64,000 bases of DNA from assembly GCA_038380435.1 (NCBI GenBank), contig JAWZYU010000001.1:13992001-14056000 (forward strand), read 5' to 3'. A model generated the notes under the pieces. That model was not told the origin of the DNA. It did not search any database and was given only the letters and a program-made list of their open reading frames with translations. Origin of the DNA: Ryuthela nishihirai (Eukaryota > Arthropoda > Arachnida > Araneae > Heptathelidae). The position numbers and the translations under genes are program-made. Shown piece by piece: positions 53,325 to 64,000 of this stretch; the stretch's first letter is position 1; the number at the start of each line of letters is the position of its first letter.

Positions 53325-55790
53325 GTAACTGAAATTCAATTTCAATTCAATTCAAATTTATTTCATACTTTTGATACATTACAAACATGTAATTTAAAAC
53401 TTATAATAACCATAGGAATAAATTTTTTTCTTTTCCAAAGTAAATAGACAATTTTGAAAGTGTAAAATTCAAAACTCCACATGAGCTGGTGGAGATATTA
53501 GATTAAGAAAACATAAAATATTGTACACTAACACTACCAACTTATTTAACACTGACATGTAATAAACTCGTTAACATTATAACTAATGTGTATTTAGACA
53601 CTATAATCATGAAAGGCATAATTACTATAACAAATTTTCTGCCTTTTGCTAGTATCCATTTCACAATTAATTTTTTAAAAAGATAAAGGTTTCTTTTATT
53701 CTTTATGTTGTAAGGTGACTATTGACTATTTTAGGAGCCTGGTATACACAATGTTTGCAAAAAGCTGTTTTTCTGGGAGTAATCACATTTAAATGTACAA
53801 CTGTTGAAAGTCTGGTATTTTTATTGAAAACTTTTACATTTGAATCATCCCAATTTTTGACAATATATGCTAACAAATGGTAAATATATAATTTTCGGAC
53901 TTGTAACATTTGTAAAGAAGTATAATAATTTTGGATGCTATTAAACTTTCATTTCTTGAGCATACACCTCAACGCATAGTTTTGAAGATTCTGAGTAGGT
54001 TTCAAATTTGATTCATAAAGGCCACCCCATGAAATAATACCATATTCCAAATAAGATTTTATCCACGAATTGTAAATTATTTTTATGGACAAATTCAAAA
54101 AACTTATAACAAAATATTCTTGAAATCATGATATTAAAGCTTTTTACTACGTTTTTTACATGCAATTTCCATGTGAGGTTACTATCTATAAATACTCCCA
54201 GATATCTAAAACCATCAACACCCTGAATAACTGGACAAGAACATGACCAATTTTGACAGTTTATATCATGATAAATTCACTTATTGTATAGTTCATCAAT
54301 AGACTTATTTTTTAGTCTAAAATTTATATATTTCGATTTGTTGACATTTAAAATTAGCATATTTTTCACAAACCAGTTATTTATTTCTTTTAAATCCTCA
54401 TTTATTTTTATAACAATATTATCAATGTTACCAAGGTAAACAAGTGCAATATCATCTGCAAATACAATGTTAATCCCGTCCAATGGTAAATCACATAAGT
54501 CATTAAAAAATATTAAAAATAATATTGGTCCAAGGACTGAACCCTGTGGGACCCCAAAATTAACATAAGCAAAGGTACTATAACAATTTTTTATTTTTAC
54601 AACTTGCTGTCTTTCAGTTAAATAACTAGTTAGCTAAGATAGTATAAGACCTCTCATTCCAACCTTTTCTAATTTTTTCAGCAACACACTGTGAGAAACA
54701 GAATCAAATGCTTTTTTTACATCTAGAAACAAAACAGCAACTCTCAAACTATCGTTAATACCACGATGAATAATTGAGGTCAATCTCAAAATTGCATCTT
54801 GAGTCCCTTTATTTTCCCAAAAACCATATTGGTCGTCTGAAAAAAATTGTATTTATCTAAAAAATTTAATAATCTCTTCTTAACTATTTTTTACAAATAT
54901 TTTGGTCAAAATCAGCAAAATAGATATATGGCGATAATTTTCAAATTTTGTTTCATCACCTCCCTTCAAAATTGGTACAACAGTAACAACCTTAAGGCAA
55001 GCAGGAAAAGAACCTGATAACAGAGATTTGTTAAATAGAACACACAAAATGACTTTGAGGTTCTTTGTTTATTTCTTTTAAAATATAAGAAATATTATCA
55101 GTTCCACAAGACTTTCGAGAATTTAAGTTCTTTATAACTGCTTGTACTTCCCTGTCGTATATTTCTTCAATAAAGAATGAATTGTATATTTCTTTAAATG
55201 GAAATATTTCGATATCATTTGATTTTGGAATAGTTTGGGTTATTTTATATATTATACCAATGAAATAGTCGTTGAAAGCATTAGCTAAAGCTACTGGATT
55301 TTCTATTTCACTACATTTTTGATCATTATCAACAATTATTTTAGGACAATTGTATTCTTTTTAGTTCTTCCACTCAACTCATTAATGACATCCCATTGTT
55401 TCTTAAAATTACTTTGATATAATAATAATTCATTGCTATAATAGTTTGATTTCGCTTCCCTGATAACTTTAGTTAAGGTATTACGATATTTCTTGCAATT
55501 TTGAACTAAATTTGGTCAATTGATATTACTCTCAGTTTGCAATTTAACATCCTATTTCTTTCTTTGACAGAAACTAAAATTCCATCCGAAATCCACGGCT
55601 TTAATTTCTTACTCACTTTTATATTTGAAATTATTTTGAAATGTAACATTTGGTGGAGATGAAGAGAATGAAACCAATCAGTAATGGGGTTAATGGAATA
55701 ATTTTTTTTCTTGGCTTCAAGGAAATAATTCTCAACACCAACTTGTTCATTTTTCACTAAAATTATTTGAATCCACCTTGAAAGTAGGGA
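53325..55790 (-). mobile_element. Non-LTR retrotransposon (LINE) fragment 1, decayed, with simple-repeat tail
   Basis: On the minus strand the order is as expected for a LINE. A pre-RT linker comes first (KPWISDGILVSVKERNR near 55,600). The RT palm follows (a FENYRPIS-type motif near 54,930, LFLDVKKAFDSV near 54,720, VPQGSVLGP near 54,540). The catalytic FADD box lies near 54,450, and then a C-terminal region. Frames are broken by stops and small indels, and the endonuclease is missing (5' truncation). At the 3' end (about 53,335-53,355) a (gaatt)n-like tail replaces poly(A), as in several arthropod LINE clades. Confidence 0.8.
54277..54800 (-). pseudogene. Reverse transcriptase catalytic core, decayed
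   Basis: Contains the conserved order F-D-KAFD, PQGS-LGP and FADD, with FADDIALV at about residues 8-15 of the open part that ends at 54,277. FADD is the usual YxDD variant in many LINE RTs. Interrupting stops between the boxes show it is not functional. Confidence 0.8.
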
Positions 55791-56104
55791 TTATCAGAGA
55801 TCTCACTTTGATTCAGTATTTTGCTACTTAAAGGTCGGAGAAGCACACATTATTCTGAATATTTGACAGGCAGTCTTTTCTACAGTCAGTATGACTTTAA
55901 TAACGTTCTGAATAGATCGATACAGGCACACCTCGTTTAGCACTGCCCGTATAACGTTGATTCCTTACAGCACTGTTCTTCCGAGAAATATTTATATTTT
56001 TAAATAAATAAATCTATTACAGTACTGAACAGTATAGTTAATGTATATGTATATTTTCTCAATGGCGGTCAGCCAGTACAGTAGAGTGAGTGCTATCTAT
56101 CGTG

Positions 56105-56484
56105 GGTGGGGGTGACTCAGTCGGTAGCGCGCAAGGCTTGTAATCGCAGTTCCCAGGTTCGAGTTCCAGCTGGGTCAGCGTTGAGATTTATATCCGCAAA
56201 ATTCCCCGCCCTGCCCACGGTCAGTAGGGGACACCGAATGGCTTGGAAATGTCGCCGTCCATCGTATGGAACGTTAAGCCGTGTCCCCGTGTGCGGAAGA
56301 GCCATACCCTGTACACGTTAAAGAACACACTGGATGGCCTTGACGGTAGGCTACCATCTGTCTCCCAACAGCTGATCCAGTGGGTCTCCTCCTGAACCTG
56401 CTCTGAGCTTTCGGGGTCCTTGTGACCTGGCCATTTATCCCATGGTGTGCAAAAAAGTGCCGCTCAGAGGTAAAACAACCCAAC
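56105..56484 (+). mobile_element. SINE-A copy 9 (plus, full length, perfect 13-bp TSD)
   Basis: Runs from ggtgggggtgactcagtcgg to ctcagaggtaaaacaaccca. Flanked by the perfect repeat GCTATCTATCGTG at 56,092-56,104 and 56,485-56,497. It has one substitution in the A-box region, and the B box is ggttcgagttcc. Confidence 0.92.
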
Positions 56485-56639
56485 GCTATCTATCGTGTGC
56501 TCTCGGCCAATGAGAGCTAGCTTTCCATACTACGCTCTCCTTAGTTTGAATGGCCCTTGCCAATCTGTTTGTTTACTCCGCCGTAGTCTCTCTTTCTGCT
56601 GTTATTTCCTGTTCTGGTGGACGATTTCGACCCATGAAT

Positions 56640-56800
56640 CTGGATCTCTTTACTAAAAATGACGCAGATTTTGATCGCAGCACTGCATGAAGAAAATTGT
56701 TGTTGGTGCGATTTCCTGCTACAAAGAAATGCTTCAGGAGAAAAAACTTCGGGCAAGGCAATCAACTGCTGATGTTTTTCTCAAGAAGGAATATGTGCCA
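56640..56800 (+). pseudogene. Tigger/pogo transposase C-terminal fragment
   Basis: Two frames join across a small indel near 56,690 to give the CYKEM-QEKK and TADVFLKK motifs. A stop follows soon after. It is a relic. Confidence 0.5.
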
Positions 56801-57346
56801 TAAATTGGCCCATCTTACCACCAGTAACTCCGATCTGTCACCCAACACTGCCATGTTCATGGATGGCGAGTACAGTACAGTACACTTTAGTTTACTTCTT
56901 TAAAATTTTCTCTCATTGTCATTCATTTGACAATACAGAATGTATTTATAAATGCATGTTTATCGTCTGAATTATTGTTTCAATAACTCAATAAACCCCT
57001 AATGTGTTGCTCGTGGGCAATATAATTACAATTTCGGAACGCATCTCTGTAGTATATTATAACGACCCCGTATAGGACTCATTCTGTTAGAGCTTTTCAA
57101 GGAACACATCCCCCGAGCTAAATGGGGTATACGGACAATTTAATATCAATAAAGCACTAATACTAAGCTTTAGAGATATTTATGTGTCTGAAACATAAAA
57201 TCCTTTGTAGTAATTAATGTTAATCGTAGATTTCAGAAGTTTATGAATTTATATCTTACTTTTTTAGGTTTGTATTTAGTGGTAAAGTTTAATAATGGAA
57301 CATTTCGAATCACGTAGGCCAAACGGATGACTCCATCTACATAGTC

Positions 57347-57857
57347 ATTTCAAAAGTATGAACAGTGTTGCAGCACTCAGGTATGGATGACGCAGTCACC
57401 ACAGTCATTGCAGCAGTTGTAGACAGGAAATGGAGGAAGGCGAAGGTGACGTGTTTTGCATCGTAGTATATCGCATTCGAAACAGCTGCCGCTGAAAATG
57501 GCTCTAGCAGAACTTCCACGTACCTGGGGCTGCAAGGACTTCTCCACTGACTGTATTGATATTCATTCAGAGTGCAAATCCCTAAACCAAGTTTCAATAG
57601 TGACAATTTGATGCAGAAAATCCTCCCGATGAAAAGTTTGAGTCTTCATGTACGCGGCTGATCTTCATGCACAACGGAACCTGAAACCTCTGCAAGAGCC
57701 ATTTTCAGCAACAGTTGTTCCGAAATGCGATAGGCTCAGATGCAAAAGACGTCATCTTCGCCTTTTTCCACTTCCTGTTTACAACTGCTGCAATGGCGAT
57801 TGTGGTGATGGCGTCATTCATAGCGCAGTGTTTCCACCTTGTGCATTACTTCTGAAA
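57347..57857. mobile_element. Foldback element with ~165-bp inverted arms
   Basis: The left arm (about 57,347-57,515) and right arm (about 57,690-57,857) are inverted copies, diverged by perhaps one base in five. They share tgcagcagttgta, aggaaatgg/aggaagtgg, ggcgaag, gacgt.ttttgcatc and gctgaaaatggctct. In transcript orientation both arms read PFSA..V...DAK/CKR and LPVYNCCNGDCGDGV-like peptides, so they may derive from one ancestral coding fragment. Confidence 0.7.
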
Positions 57858-58094
57858 TGAGCTACTTATATTTTAGAGAATTAGACGAAGAACTTCTAAA
57901 TTGTGGGAGTTGTAACTACCAAATTTGGTATACAACTTCCTCTTATCATAACTTAAAGCGACTTAAGTTATGTATGTCATTAAAGTTAATAAGTGTCCTC
58001 CAATTTCTTTTACCTTCTTAAAAAAAGACCCCCTCACACCCAAAATGGATAAATGAATAAAAAAACTGCCAAGCCTAACCAGTTATATCTGAAA

Positions 58095-58265
58095 TGAAAA
58101 CTTCTAACGAGGTGATTATCATGAGCTACTACAAAATATGTCCCCTTCTTCCTGCTCCCCACCAATAAAAAGAGAAATTTCAGGGGGTCAGTTGTAACGA
58201 AATTTATGTCAAATGAAAACTTTCCGATATGGATTTCATCTACTATAAAATTTCAGTTGTTTGAG
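58095..58265 (+). repeat. Dispersed satellite-bearing element, copy 6 (fragment)
   Basis: One to two eroded units: gaaatgaaaacttctaacgag, a short C-run/G-run hinge, then caaatgaaaactttccgata. Confidence 0.45.
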
Positions 58266-58504
58266 CTAATTCAGTTAAGAACCCGAGAAACGACAGATAA
58301 ATTTGGTGGTATATTCATATTCGTAATAGTTTCGGTGTCATGGATTTGCAATTTTTCATATATCTTATTCTGCAGGTTTTTACTGTTGCATATTTCAAGT
58401 TTTCTTTAAAAAAATCTTATTTCTCAATTTGCAAGGTGAGAATTTATTTTTTTTGTTCAAAAGAACAATTAAAAGATTCTAATTTCGAAATCCCCTTTAA
58501 AAGA

Positions 58505-58640
58505 TAGATAGATAGATTTTTATTCTCATAATCCGTATCAACATTACATTTGTATTAACAGGTTTTATCTTAGATTTACGATTAAGATGAAATATATATA
58601 ATCTTGCATGTTCTTGACACAAAAATGTTTCAGTTTTGCA
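58505..58640 (-). mobile_element. LINE 3' end fragment with (atct)n tail
   Basis: On the minus strand the fragment ends ggattatgagaataaaaatc followed by tatctatctatct. A short tetranucleotide tail after an AT-rich 3' UTR is typical of RTE/CR1-type LINEs. It is severely 5'-truncated. Confidence 0.6.
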
Positions 58641-59394
58641 ACTTTTTTATACATACATACATACAAAATCCTCATGTAGCCTTGGGCTACGGAGGTCCAA
58701 TCGGATTGTGTAATTTTCCTCACCAGACGTGTTTATTCTGAGCTACAGCTGCTACATTTCGCCACTCTACGCCAATTCTACAAAGGTCCAAATTTAACAT
58801 TTGTCTACCCATCGTCTCCCCCTTTTTCTGAAACCCTTAGGCACACTGTTATCCCTCAATCTCTGTCTACCTGTCTGTCTCCTCCCACATAAAATATTAA
58901 CAATCTGATACAACCCCCTGCTGTTGTGTTGTCTAACTGCTTCCTCTGATTTGTCAGCCAAGTATCAAGCCAAATATTCTTATCGCCTGTTAACTGATCC
59001 TTTACACGTTAATTAAGCTCGCGTTGTAATGCCTTCTGTTAGGACTAGTAGGGTGTTGGTTCATATTAATCTTGCACTTTCTTCTTTCAGAAATAAGTTC
59101 CATAGCCTTATCACTCAAATAATTTTGTTTCCTCTGTTCCCTTTTACCCAAAAGATTCAACCAAAAGTTGGTTTCAAAAGAAAAAAGCCTGTTTAAATTA
59201 ATCCCATTCTTTCTCAACTTCAGCAGTAAGCAAACCACGATTGTCATAATAACTAAGTAGCTTATCATGGTATGCTTTGGTTATATCTGGATCTTTCACG
59301 CATTCAGAGCTATAGTTAATTTTCTTAATCGTAGCACAACATTCCTTAAGCTATTCCTAACTGGACTAGCCCACTTTCTGTTGATTAAAATATA

Positions 59395-59588
59395 ATCTAT
59401 CATATTCCTTTGCATTATCTGAAGGTGAAACCCATGTATATAATCTATCATATTCCTTTACACTATCTGAAGGTTAAACCCATGTATATAATCTATCATA
59501 TTCCTTTGCACTATCTGAAGGTGAAACCCATGTATATAATCTATCATATTTCTTTGCACTCTCTGAAGGTGAAACCCATGTATATTTG
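59395..59588 (+). repeat. 48-bp tandem repeat, four units
   Basis: Units of ataatctatcatattccttt then gcactatctgaaggtgaaac then ccatgtat, with single-base variants. 48 is a multiple of three and gives a spurious LHYLKVKPMYIIYHIP repeat. Confidence 0.95.
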
Positions 59589-59818
59589 GCCATAGATGAT
59601 CAGATCAGTAGGCCACACTGTTCCTCCCTCTTCCGTTCCCTTCCAAAAGAGAATGTCTCTTTTGAAAGGTATATAACGATCTGCACCACGAAAAGTCGAG
59701 GTCGGGCATTAGGTGCTAGACCTGGCCTGTTCTATGCATCATCACTGGGAGTTGGTACACAGCTCATCTTCCAGTATATGCCTAGCTACCATTTACAGAC
59801 AATTTCCAAGCCCCGATA
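59589..59818 (+). repeat. ~230-bp module, plus copy 1 (direct partner at 61,064)
   Basis: Begins ggccatagatgatcagatca and ends at cagacaatttccaag. It is nearly identical, apart from small indels, to 61,064-61,290 in the same orientation. Its first ~100 bp also matches 60,600-60,735 in inverse orientation, where it leads into the LINE endonuclease. It is therefore probably a LINE 5' UTR module. Confidence 0.8.
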
Positions 59819-59849
59819 TTTTTAGTATGTGTTAGTTATTCGCAAACCA

Positions 59850-60362
59850 TTAGGTTTATTTACCTGTAGGAAACGTTCCCATTGCTATTGGAACAATCAA
59901 TGCCAAAGGGACCTAAAATTCCTGACGAAAAATTAGCGTCAGTACCAACTTTAGCATTGAAGTCACCTAGCAGAAGAGAAATATTTCCTTTCTTCACAGA
60001 ATTAAAAATATCCTGAAGTAACGTATAACGTATCCTTCTCGTTCTCATTAGAGTCCTCTGTGGGGGTAACAACAGGTGACATTCAAGTCTTTAATTATTG
60101 ATTTAAATTTTCCTGTAAGAAATCTTTCATTAATGCAGTCGTATCCTAGAAGAGCATCACTGGCGTGTCTGCTGAGAAGCAAACCTACACCTTGGAGATG
60201 CTTTCCATCCTCCCTCCCTGAAAAGAGAAATTTAAAGTTATTTTTAAGCATCTCACCTATGCCTGTCCATCTGGTCTCTTGCAAGCCTAGAATATCAAGG
60301 TTATAAAGCTGGAATTCCTGGAAGAGAATATCAAGAGAATAATCTCTATGTAATCTCCTCAC
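59850..60362 (-). pseudogene. LINE apurinic/apyrimidinic-type endonuclease, decayed
   Basis: Two overlapping frames give the QETRW motif (catalytic Glu) and the GDFNAKVG motif (catalytic Asp and Asn), both hallmarks of the endonuclease domain of LINEs and of the exonuclease-endonuclease-phosphatase fold. The His-containing C-terminal motif (SDH) was not found. Pieces are joined only across frame breaks. Confidence 0.75.
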
Positions 60363-60599
60363 GTTCCTGCAGAGAGAAAATTATCAGTTGAATTTTTAAA
60401 GAAACTAGGTTTATTGAGAGAGTTAGGGCCAACAATATCAGGCAGCCTCCTGATCGCAGGCATGAGGCAAAGACCTGTTCCTCCTCCGCTAAAGTCTGAA
60501 GTCACCGATGCTGATAGAAATTTCAGGCACCATCTTTTCAAGTGAACATTTTCAAGAGCCATATGACAGTGATGATGCACAGAATTGGCCAAGTCGTGG

Positions 60600-60735
60600 T
60601 GCAGGTCGTTATATACCTTTCAAAAGAGACATTCTCTTTTGGAAGGGAACGGAAGAGGGCTGCTGCCAGTTCAGTGTGGCCTACTAATCTGATCATCTGT
60701 GGCCAATTCATCATCAATGCAATCATCTATGGCAA
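60600..60735 (-). repeat. ~135-bp LINE 5' module, inverse copy
   Basis: On the minus strand it reads ggccacagatgatcagatta, then cctttccaaaagagaatgtc-like and gacctgcaccacgac blocks, and continues into the LINE coding region. Confidence 0.8.
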
Positions 60736-61063
60736 ACCTGAGACACATTACTCCAGTTTAGGATTGATGATACACAACTAACTAAGTGAGGGTTCATGTA
60801 CCTGCGATGGCTTCTGATCAGGATTATCCACTAGCTGATATCTGATGTCTCGTGCCTCTGTTAACATACGGCTGGAAACACACAAACAAACAGAAAACAC
60901 AGCGGAAGATTCTCCCTCAATAGAGTCCCACAGTGCAGTAAGTCCAGGAATCATAATCAAGCTCAAATCCATACACCAGTCCAGTCTAGTGGGTATAAAT
61001 GGTCAGCATCACGACCCTGTGTAGTTGACGACTCCTCAGCATGGTTGTAAAAAAAGAAAACAT

Positions 61064-61290
61064 TGGCCATAGATGATCAGATTAGTAGGCCACACTGAAC
61101 TGGCAGCCTCCCTCCTCCGTTCCCTTCCAAAAGAGAATGTCTCTTTTGAAATTTATGTAATGACCTGCACCACGATAAGGCGAGGTCAGACATTAGGTGC
61201 TAGACCTGGTCAGTTCTGTGCATCATCACTGGGGATTGGTACACAGTTCATCTTCCATATATGCCTAGCTACCATTTACAGACTATTTCC
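61064..61290 (+). repeat. ~230-bp module, plus copy 2
   Basis: Direct repeat of 59,589-59,818 with about 5-10 percent visible differences. The two copies bracket 1.25 kb containing the endonuclease fragment. Confidence 0.8.
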
Positions 61291-61479
61291 AAGAAATTTA
61301 TTCGTATAAATACATATCTAAATATCTTAATGCCAAAGCTTATTAGTAATTTCTAATTTTACTTTCATTTTACAGTAGAAGTCTGAAAAAAATGTTCAAT
61401 CTTCGACTACAGTAAAGAACTCGCTTTTGGAAGAAAATTAATAGTTATAAGTTTCAACGAAAAAACAACATGCCTGCAT

Positions 61480-63180
61480 TTCATATTTTGATAGCTTGAT
61501 TATAAAAATCATAAAGTAAATATTTACCAAATTTAAAAGTTCGAAAAGCATCATTAAGAATAAATGAAAAAAAAAACTGTTTAGTATAAAACAAAAATAA
61601 AAAATTAATATTTGTATTGATTTTGCACATAAAATGGTCAAGATCCATTATTTAGTACTGTAACAGCAACTTTAAGTCTAATGAATTTATATTATATTTC
61701 ATTCCTTTAAAAAAAAACTTAGTCTTACTATGTTCTATATTTAAAATCCATTTTCTTAATTCCTTCCAGAAAATATTATCACTTCTTATTGCTTTAATAT
61801 ACTCTGGTAAACCGTTGAAAAATGTTTGGTGCGAAATAAACGTAATGTTTTCAACAATAGTTTGGACGTTTTTAAATCAAGTATAAAAAGATTTTATGGC
61901 AGCTGGGTATTCCTTTCAAATGTTCGTAAGGTTTGAACATTAAAATTCTTCCTTATATATTTTAGTACGTGAAACACATATATTTGTAATATATTAATTC
62001 ATTTTATATATTTGCAACACCGTCAAATTTCCTTAATTTCATCATACATCTAATTATAAGGTACTGTATACCACATACTGTAATGGCTAGATTGCAGTTA
62101 TATATACTCCATCCCACGATAAAAGACTGTACAGAAAATAAGATTTTATCCAAGAAAAGTAAATAATTTTTAATAAAGATAAATTTATAAATTACCGAAT
62201 ATAACAAATTTTAGTTAAAAATAATAATTTTTAGTTAATTTTTTAACATCCGGTATTTGTAGTTTCTAGGATATCTATCTATTTATTAAAATACCTAAAA
62301 AAATTATAGCATTCACCTTCCCCCTCAATTTTGTCACATTTGCAATTTTTTTCCAGAACAAAATTCAGAGTGGAAATTCACCTTATCACGAAAAAAAAAA
62401 TCCGATTTTCTCTTGGTCTAATATAAATATATTTCATCTTTGCATTAGTAGTTAAAACGAGTTTATTGAATATTAGCCGCATTCTTATTTTTATGCAGCC
62501 TCTATTTATATTCTTTAAAATTTTCTTTTCGTTACTGGAACATATTACTGCAGCATCATCTTCACATGAAATTGTTCTACCATTCAAATCCAATGTACAA
62601 AAGTCATTTACATAAAGTGAAAAAATAAAGGCCCCAAAACAGAACCCTGTGGGGATATCAACCTGCACATTTGTTTCGTCACTAATATATTTTCCAATTT
62701 ACGCTTTTTCCCTCCTATTCTTTAAATAACTCATAATCCATAAATACAAATTTCCCCTAACACTACAGGTTTTTTTAATAATATCTCATGGTTTACGGAG
62801 ACAAAAGCCTTAAAAAAACTGTTTTTTTTATTTTGATTGAAATTTGTATAGATTTTTGTGGTTATTTCTGACATCATACTCTTAGTATTCAGACCTTTTC
62901 AAAATTGAAATTGATTTTTGGCAAATAAGCTATGCATATTCCAAAAGTTAACAAGTTTCATTTTAACAATTTTTTTTTCAAGAATCTTGGAAAAAAATAG
63001 AAGGAAATTGGTCTGTAATTTTCAATAACGCAATGTCACCATTTTTAAACACTGAAATAATTAAATCAGTTTTTAAAATTTCATCTTCTGTAAAAGAAAA
63101 GCTTACAAGTTTACAAAATATATATCCAATTTTTCGAAAAATATTTTAAATAGTGGTAATTGTAATTACCACTGTTAAAT
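61480..63180 (-). mobile_element. LINE fragment 3 (RT domain and C-terminal region), decayed
   Basis: On the minus strand near 62,640-62,380 the reading shows a PQGSVLGP-type box split by a frameshift (PTGFCFGAFIFSLYVND), then the catalytic box as CEDDAAV (normally Y/FADD), and IFNKLVLTTNAKMKYI. Further upstream are remnants of an FRPIS-type region near 63,000. Toward lower coordinates the C-terminal region is recognisable only as LINE-like AT-rich sequence. A Cys-Glu replacement at the YA positions, plus stops, show inactivity. Confidence 0.65.
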
Positions 63181-63563
63181 AGTGCCCATACATAAATATA
63201 TATAATAGTTGTCCATACAAGGTGATTTTCGGTCGTTCAGTTCCTTGATACTATCCAAAGTTTTTTGTTCTGGTATATAAGGGAAAATATGGAATTACGT
63301 ATTTTACATTTTAAGTTACTCATTTTTTGGTAATTGGTTCACGTTGTACAGTCAATTTAATATTTAAAAGAATATCTAAAATTGAATTCCGAAGACACTT
63401 CTGGGAATATTTATTCGTCGGGAACATCCAGAGACTGTCACGGGAAAACGGAAACGTATGATCATCTATTAAAGCCTTGATTTGTCATCATTTCCCCTTC
63501 CATTTGCTCTGAGGCTAATTTTTGCAAGCTGCTATTGGTAATAGCAGGGACTTATGCATTGTA

Positions 63564-63875
63564 CAGTCGCTCAAAAAAGTATCCGAACGCTAGGTTGATT
63601 ACAGAATTCAGAAAAATATCTGACAACGATTTTTTTTTAGAAATTAAATGATATGAAATAATTTTTAAAAATATTTAATGATATGAAATTAATTTTTAGA
63701 AATTAAATGATAGAAATTAAATATTTTTAGAATTATAATAATATTTATGATCTGGCAACCTTCGTGTCACGTGACACGAAGGTTGCCAGATCACTAATTT
63801 AAAAAAAATCGTTGCCAGATATTTTTCTGAATTCTGTAATCAACCATAGTGTTCGGATACTTTTTTGAGCGACTG
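63564..63875. mobile_element. Palindromic Tc1-type MITE, copy 3, with internal expansion
   Basis: Ends CAGTCGCTCAAAAAAGTATC with TA at both sides. The right arm is intact and the centre is gtcacgtgac. The left arm contains an extra ~90 bp of repeated aaattaaatgatatgaaat units (63,640-63,735), which makes the element longer than copy 1. Confidence 0.88.
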
Positions 63876-64000
63876 TACAAAGCAATACAACGAAACCTTC
63901 TAAATCAATCCAAAATTACTCTTGCAATCGACATTGTCGACAACGTGCTTTCCGAAATCACTAACCATTGCATTATTCACAGGGATAGAAAATTTTACAT
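63876..64000. other. Short terminal flank
   Basis: No feature recognised before the window ends. Confidence 0.4.

Larger units (their letters stand above)
55923..57134 (+). mobile_element. Tigger/pogo-like element, deletion derivative, hosting SINE-A copy 9
   Basis: The left end CAGGCACACCTCGTTTAGCA after a TA resembles Tigger-type TIRs. The right end, reverse-complemented, is ccgtataccccatttagctc, an imperfect match. Near 56,690-56,800 the plus strand reads, over a frameshift, CYKEMLQEKK and a STADVFLKKE-type ending. These are familiar from the C-terminus of pogo/Tigger transposases. The DDE and HTH domains are absent. The SINE at 56,105-56,484 was inserted later. Confidence 0.6.
58648..60745 (-). 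mobile_element. LINE fragment 2: 5' module, endonuclease, internal deletion, (tgta)n-type tail
   Basis: Minus-strand order: a 5' module (ggccacagatgatcagatta, 60,735), a short leader, and the apurinic endonuclease region. The latter has LDILGLQETRWTG near 60,290, LLLSRHASDALLG near 60,170 and LLLGDFNAKVGTD near 59,965. A linker-like segment follows near 59,100-59,270, then a 3' end at 58,648-58,700 (ggacctccgtagcccaagg and a tgtatgtatgtat tail). The RT domain is missing. Frameshifts are frequent. Confidence 0.7.

Noticed and set aside
59410..59595. Repeat protein LHYLKVKPMYI
   Set aside because: It is a by-product of the 48-bp tandem repeat within a decayed LINE.

Overview
The window is eukaryotic genomic DNA, AT-rich, with no prokaryotic-style gene packing. 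Almost everything recognisable is transposable-element or satellite sequence. The mixture suggests an arthropod: two tRNA-headed SINE families, mariner/IS630-type (DUF4817-like) and Tc1-like transposons, a Tigger/pogo remnant, hAT-type termini, decayed non-LTR retrotransposons, and a CxxC protein fragment of a kind recurrent in arthropod genomes. I cannot name the species; a chelicerate or a large-genome insect would both fit. No complete host gene was recognised.

Layout. 1-9.4 kb: a mariner deletion derivative (2.30-2.89), a decayed Tc1-like transposase (4.49-5.19) and many SINEs. 9.99-11.18: a degenerate array built on a ttgccaac motif. 12.6-13.4: the first copy of a dispersed element that carries its own ~125-150 bp tandem units; further copies lie near 27.8, 35.6, 43.2-43.9, 46.9-48.3 and 58.1 kb. 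14.69-15.28: the best intact ORF, 195 aa, with seven 10-residue repeats and a C-terminal membrane segment. 15.56-16.26: a ~21-bp minisatellite abutting a frameshifted CxxC pseudogene (16.63-16.25, minus). 17.6-20.2: a 2-kb mariner-type transposon split by a 553-bp GC-rich element, with a second copy of that element in opposite orientation just outside it. 20.8-24.6: a SINE split by about 3.4 kb of DNA with hAT-like ends. 24.79-25.25, 37.10-37.4 and 40.85-41.4: two-exon-like cassettes on the plus strand, possibly remnants of a duplicated multi-exon gene. 37.71-38.59: a 133-bp satellite. 43.3, 47.4 and 56.1: SINE copies with hairpins, an internal duplication and a perfect target duplication. 50.1-51.0: another mariner deletion derivative beside a palindromic Tc1-type MITE that carries a further insertion. 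52.3-53.0: a 40-bp perfect palindrome and a CpG-rich island with a 156-codon ORF. 53.3-63.2: three decayed LINE fragments on the minus strand, a Tigger-like element and a foldback element.

The parts do not form a pathway. They record nested insertions: SINE into satellite element, SINE into Tigger, hAT-like DNA into SINE, GC-rich element into mariner, and insertion into MITE. The relative order of events can be read directly from split elements and target-site duplications. All product names rest on motif reading by eye and splice-site calls are predictions.
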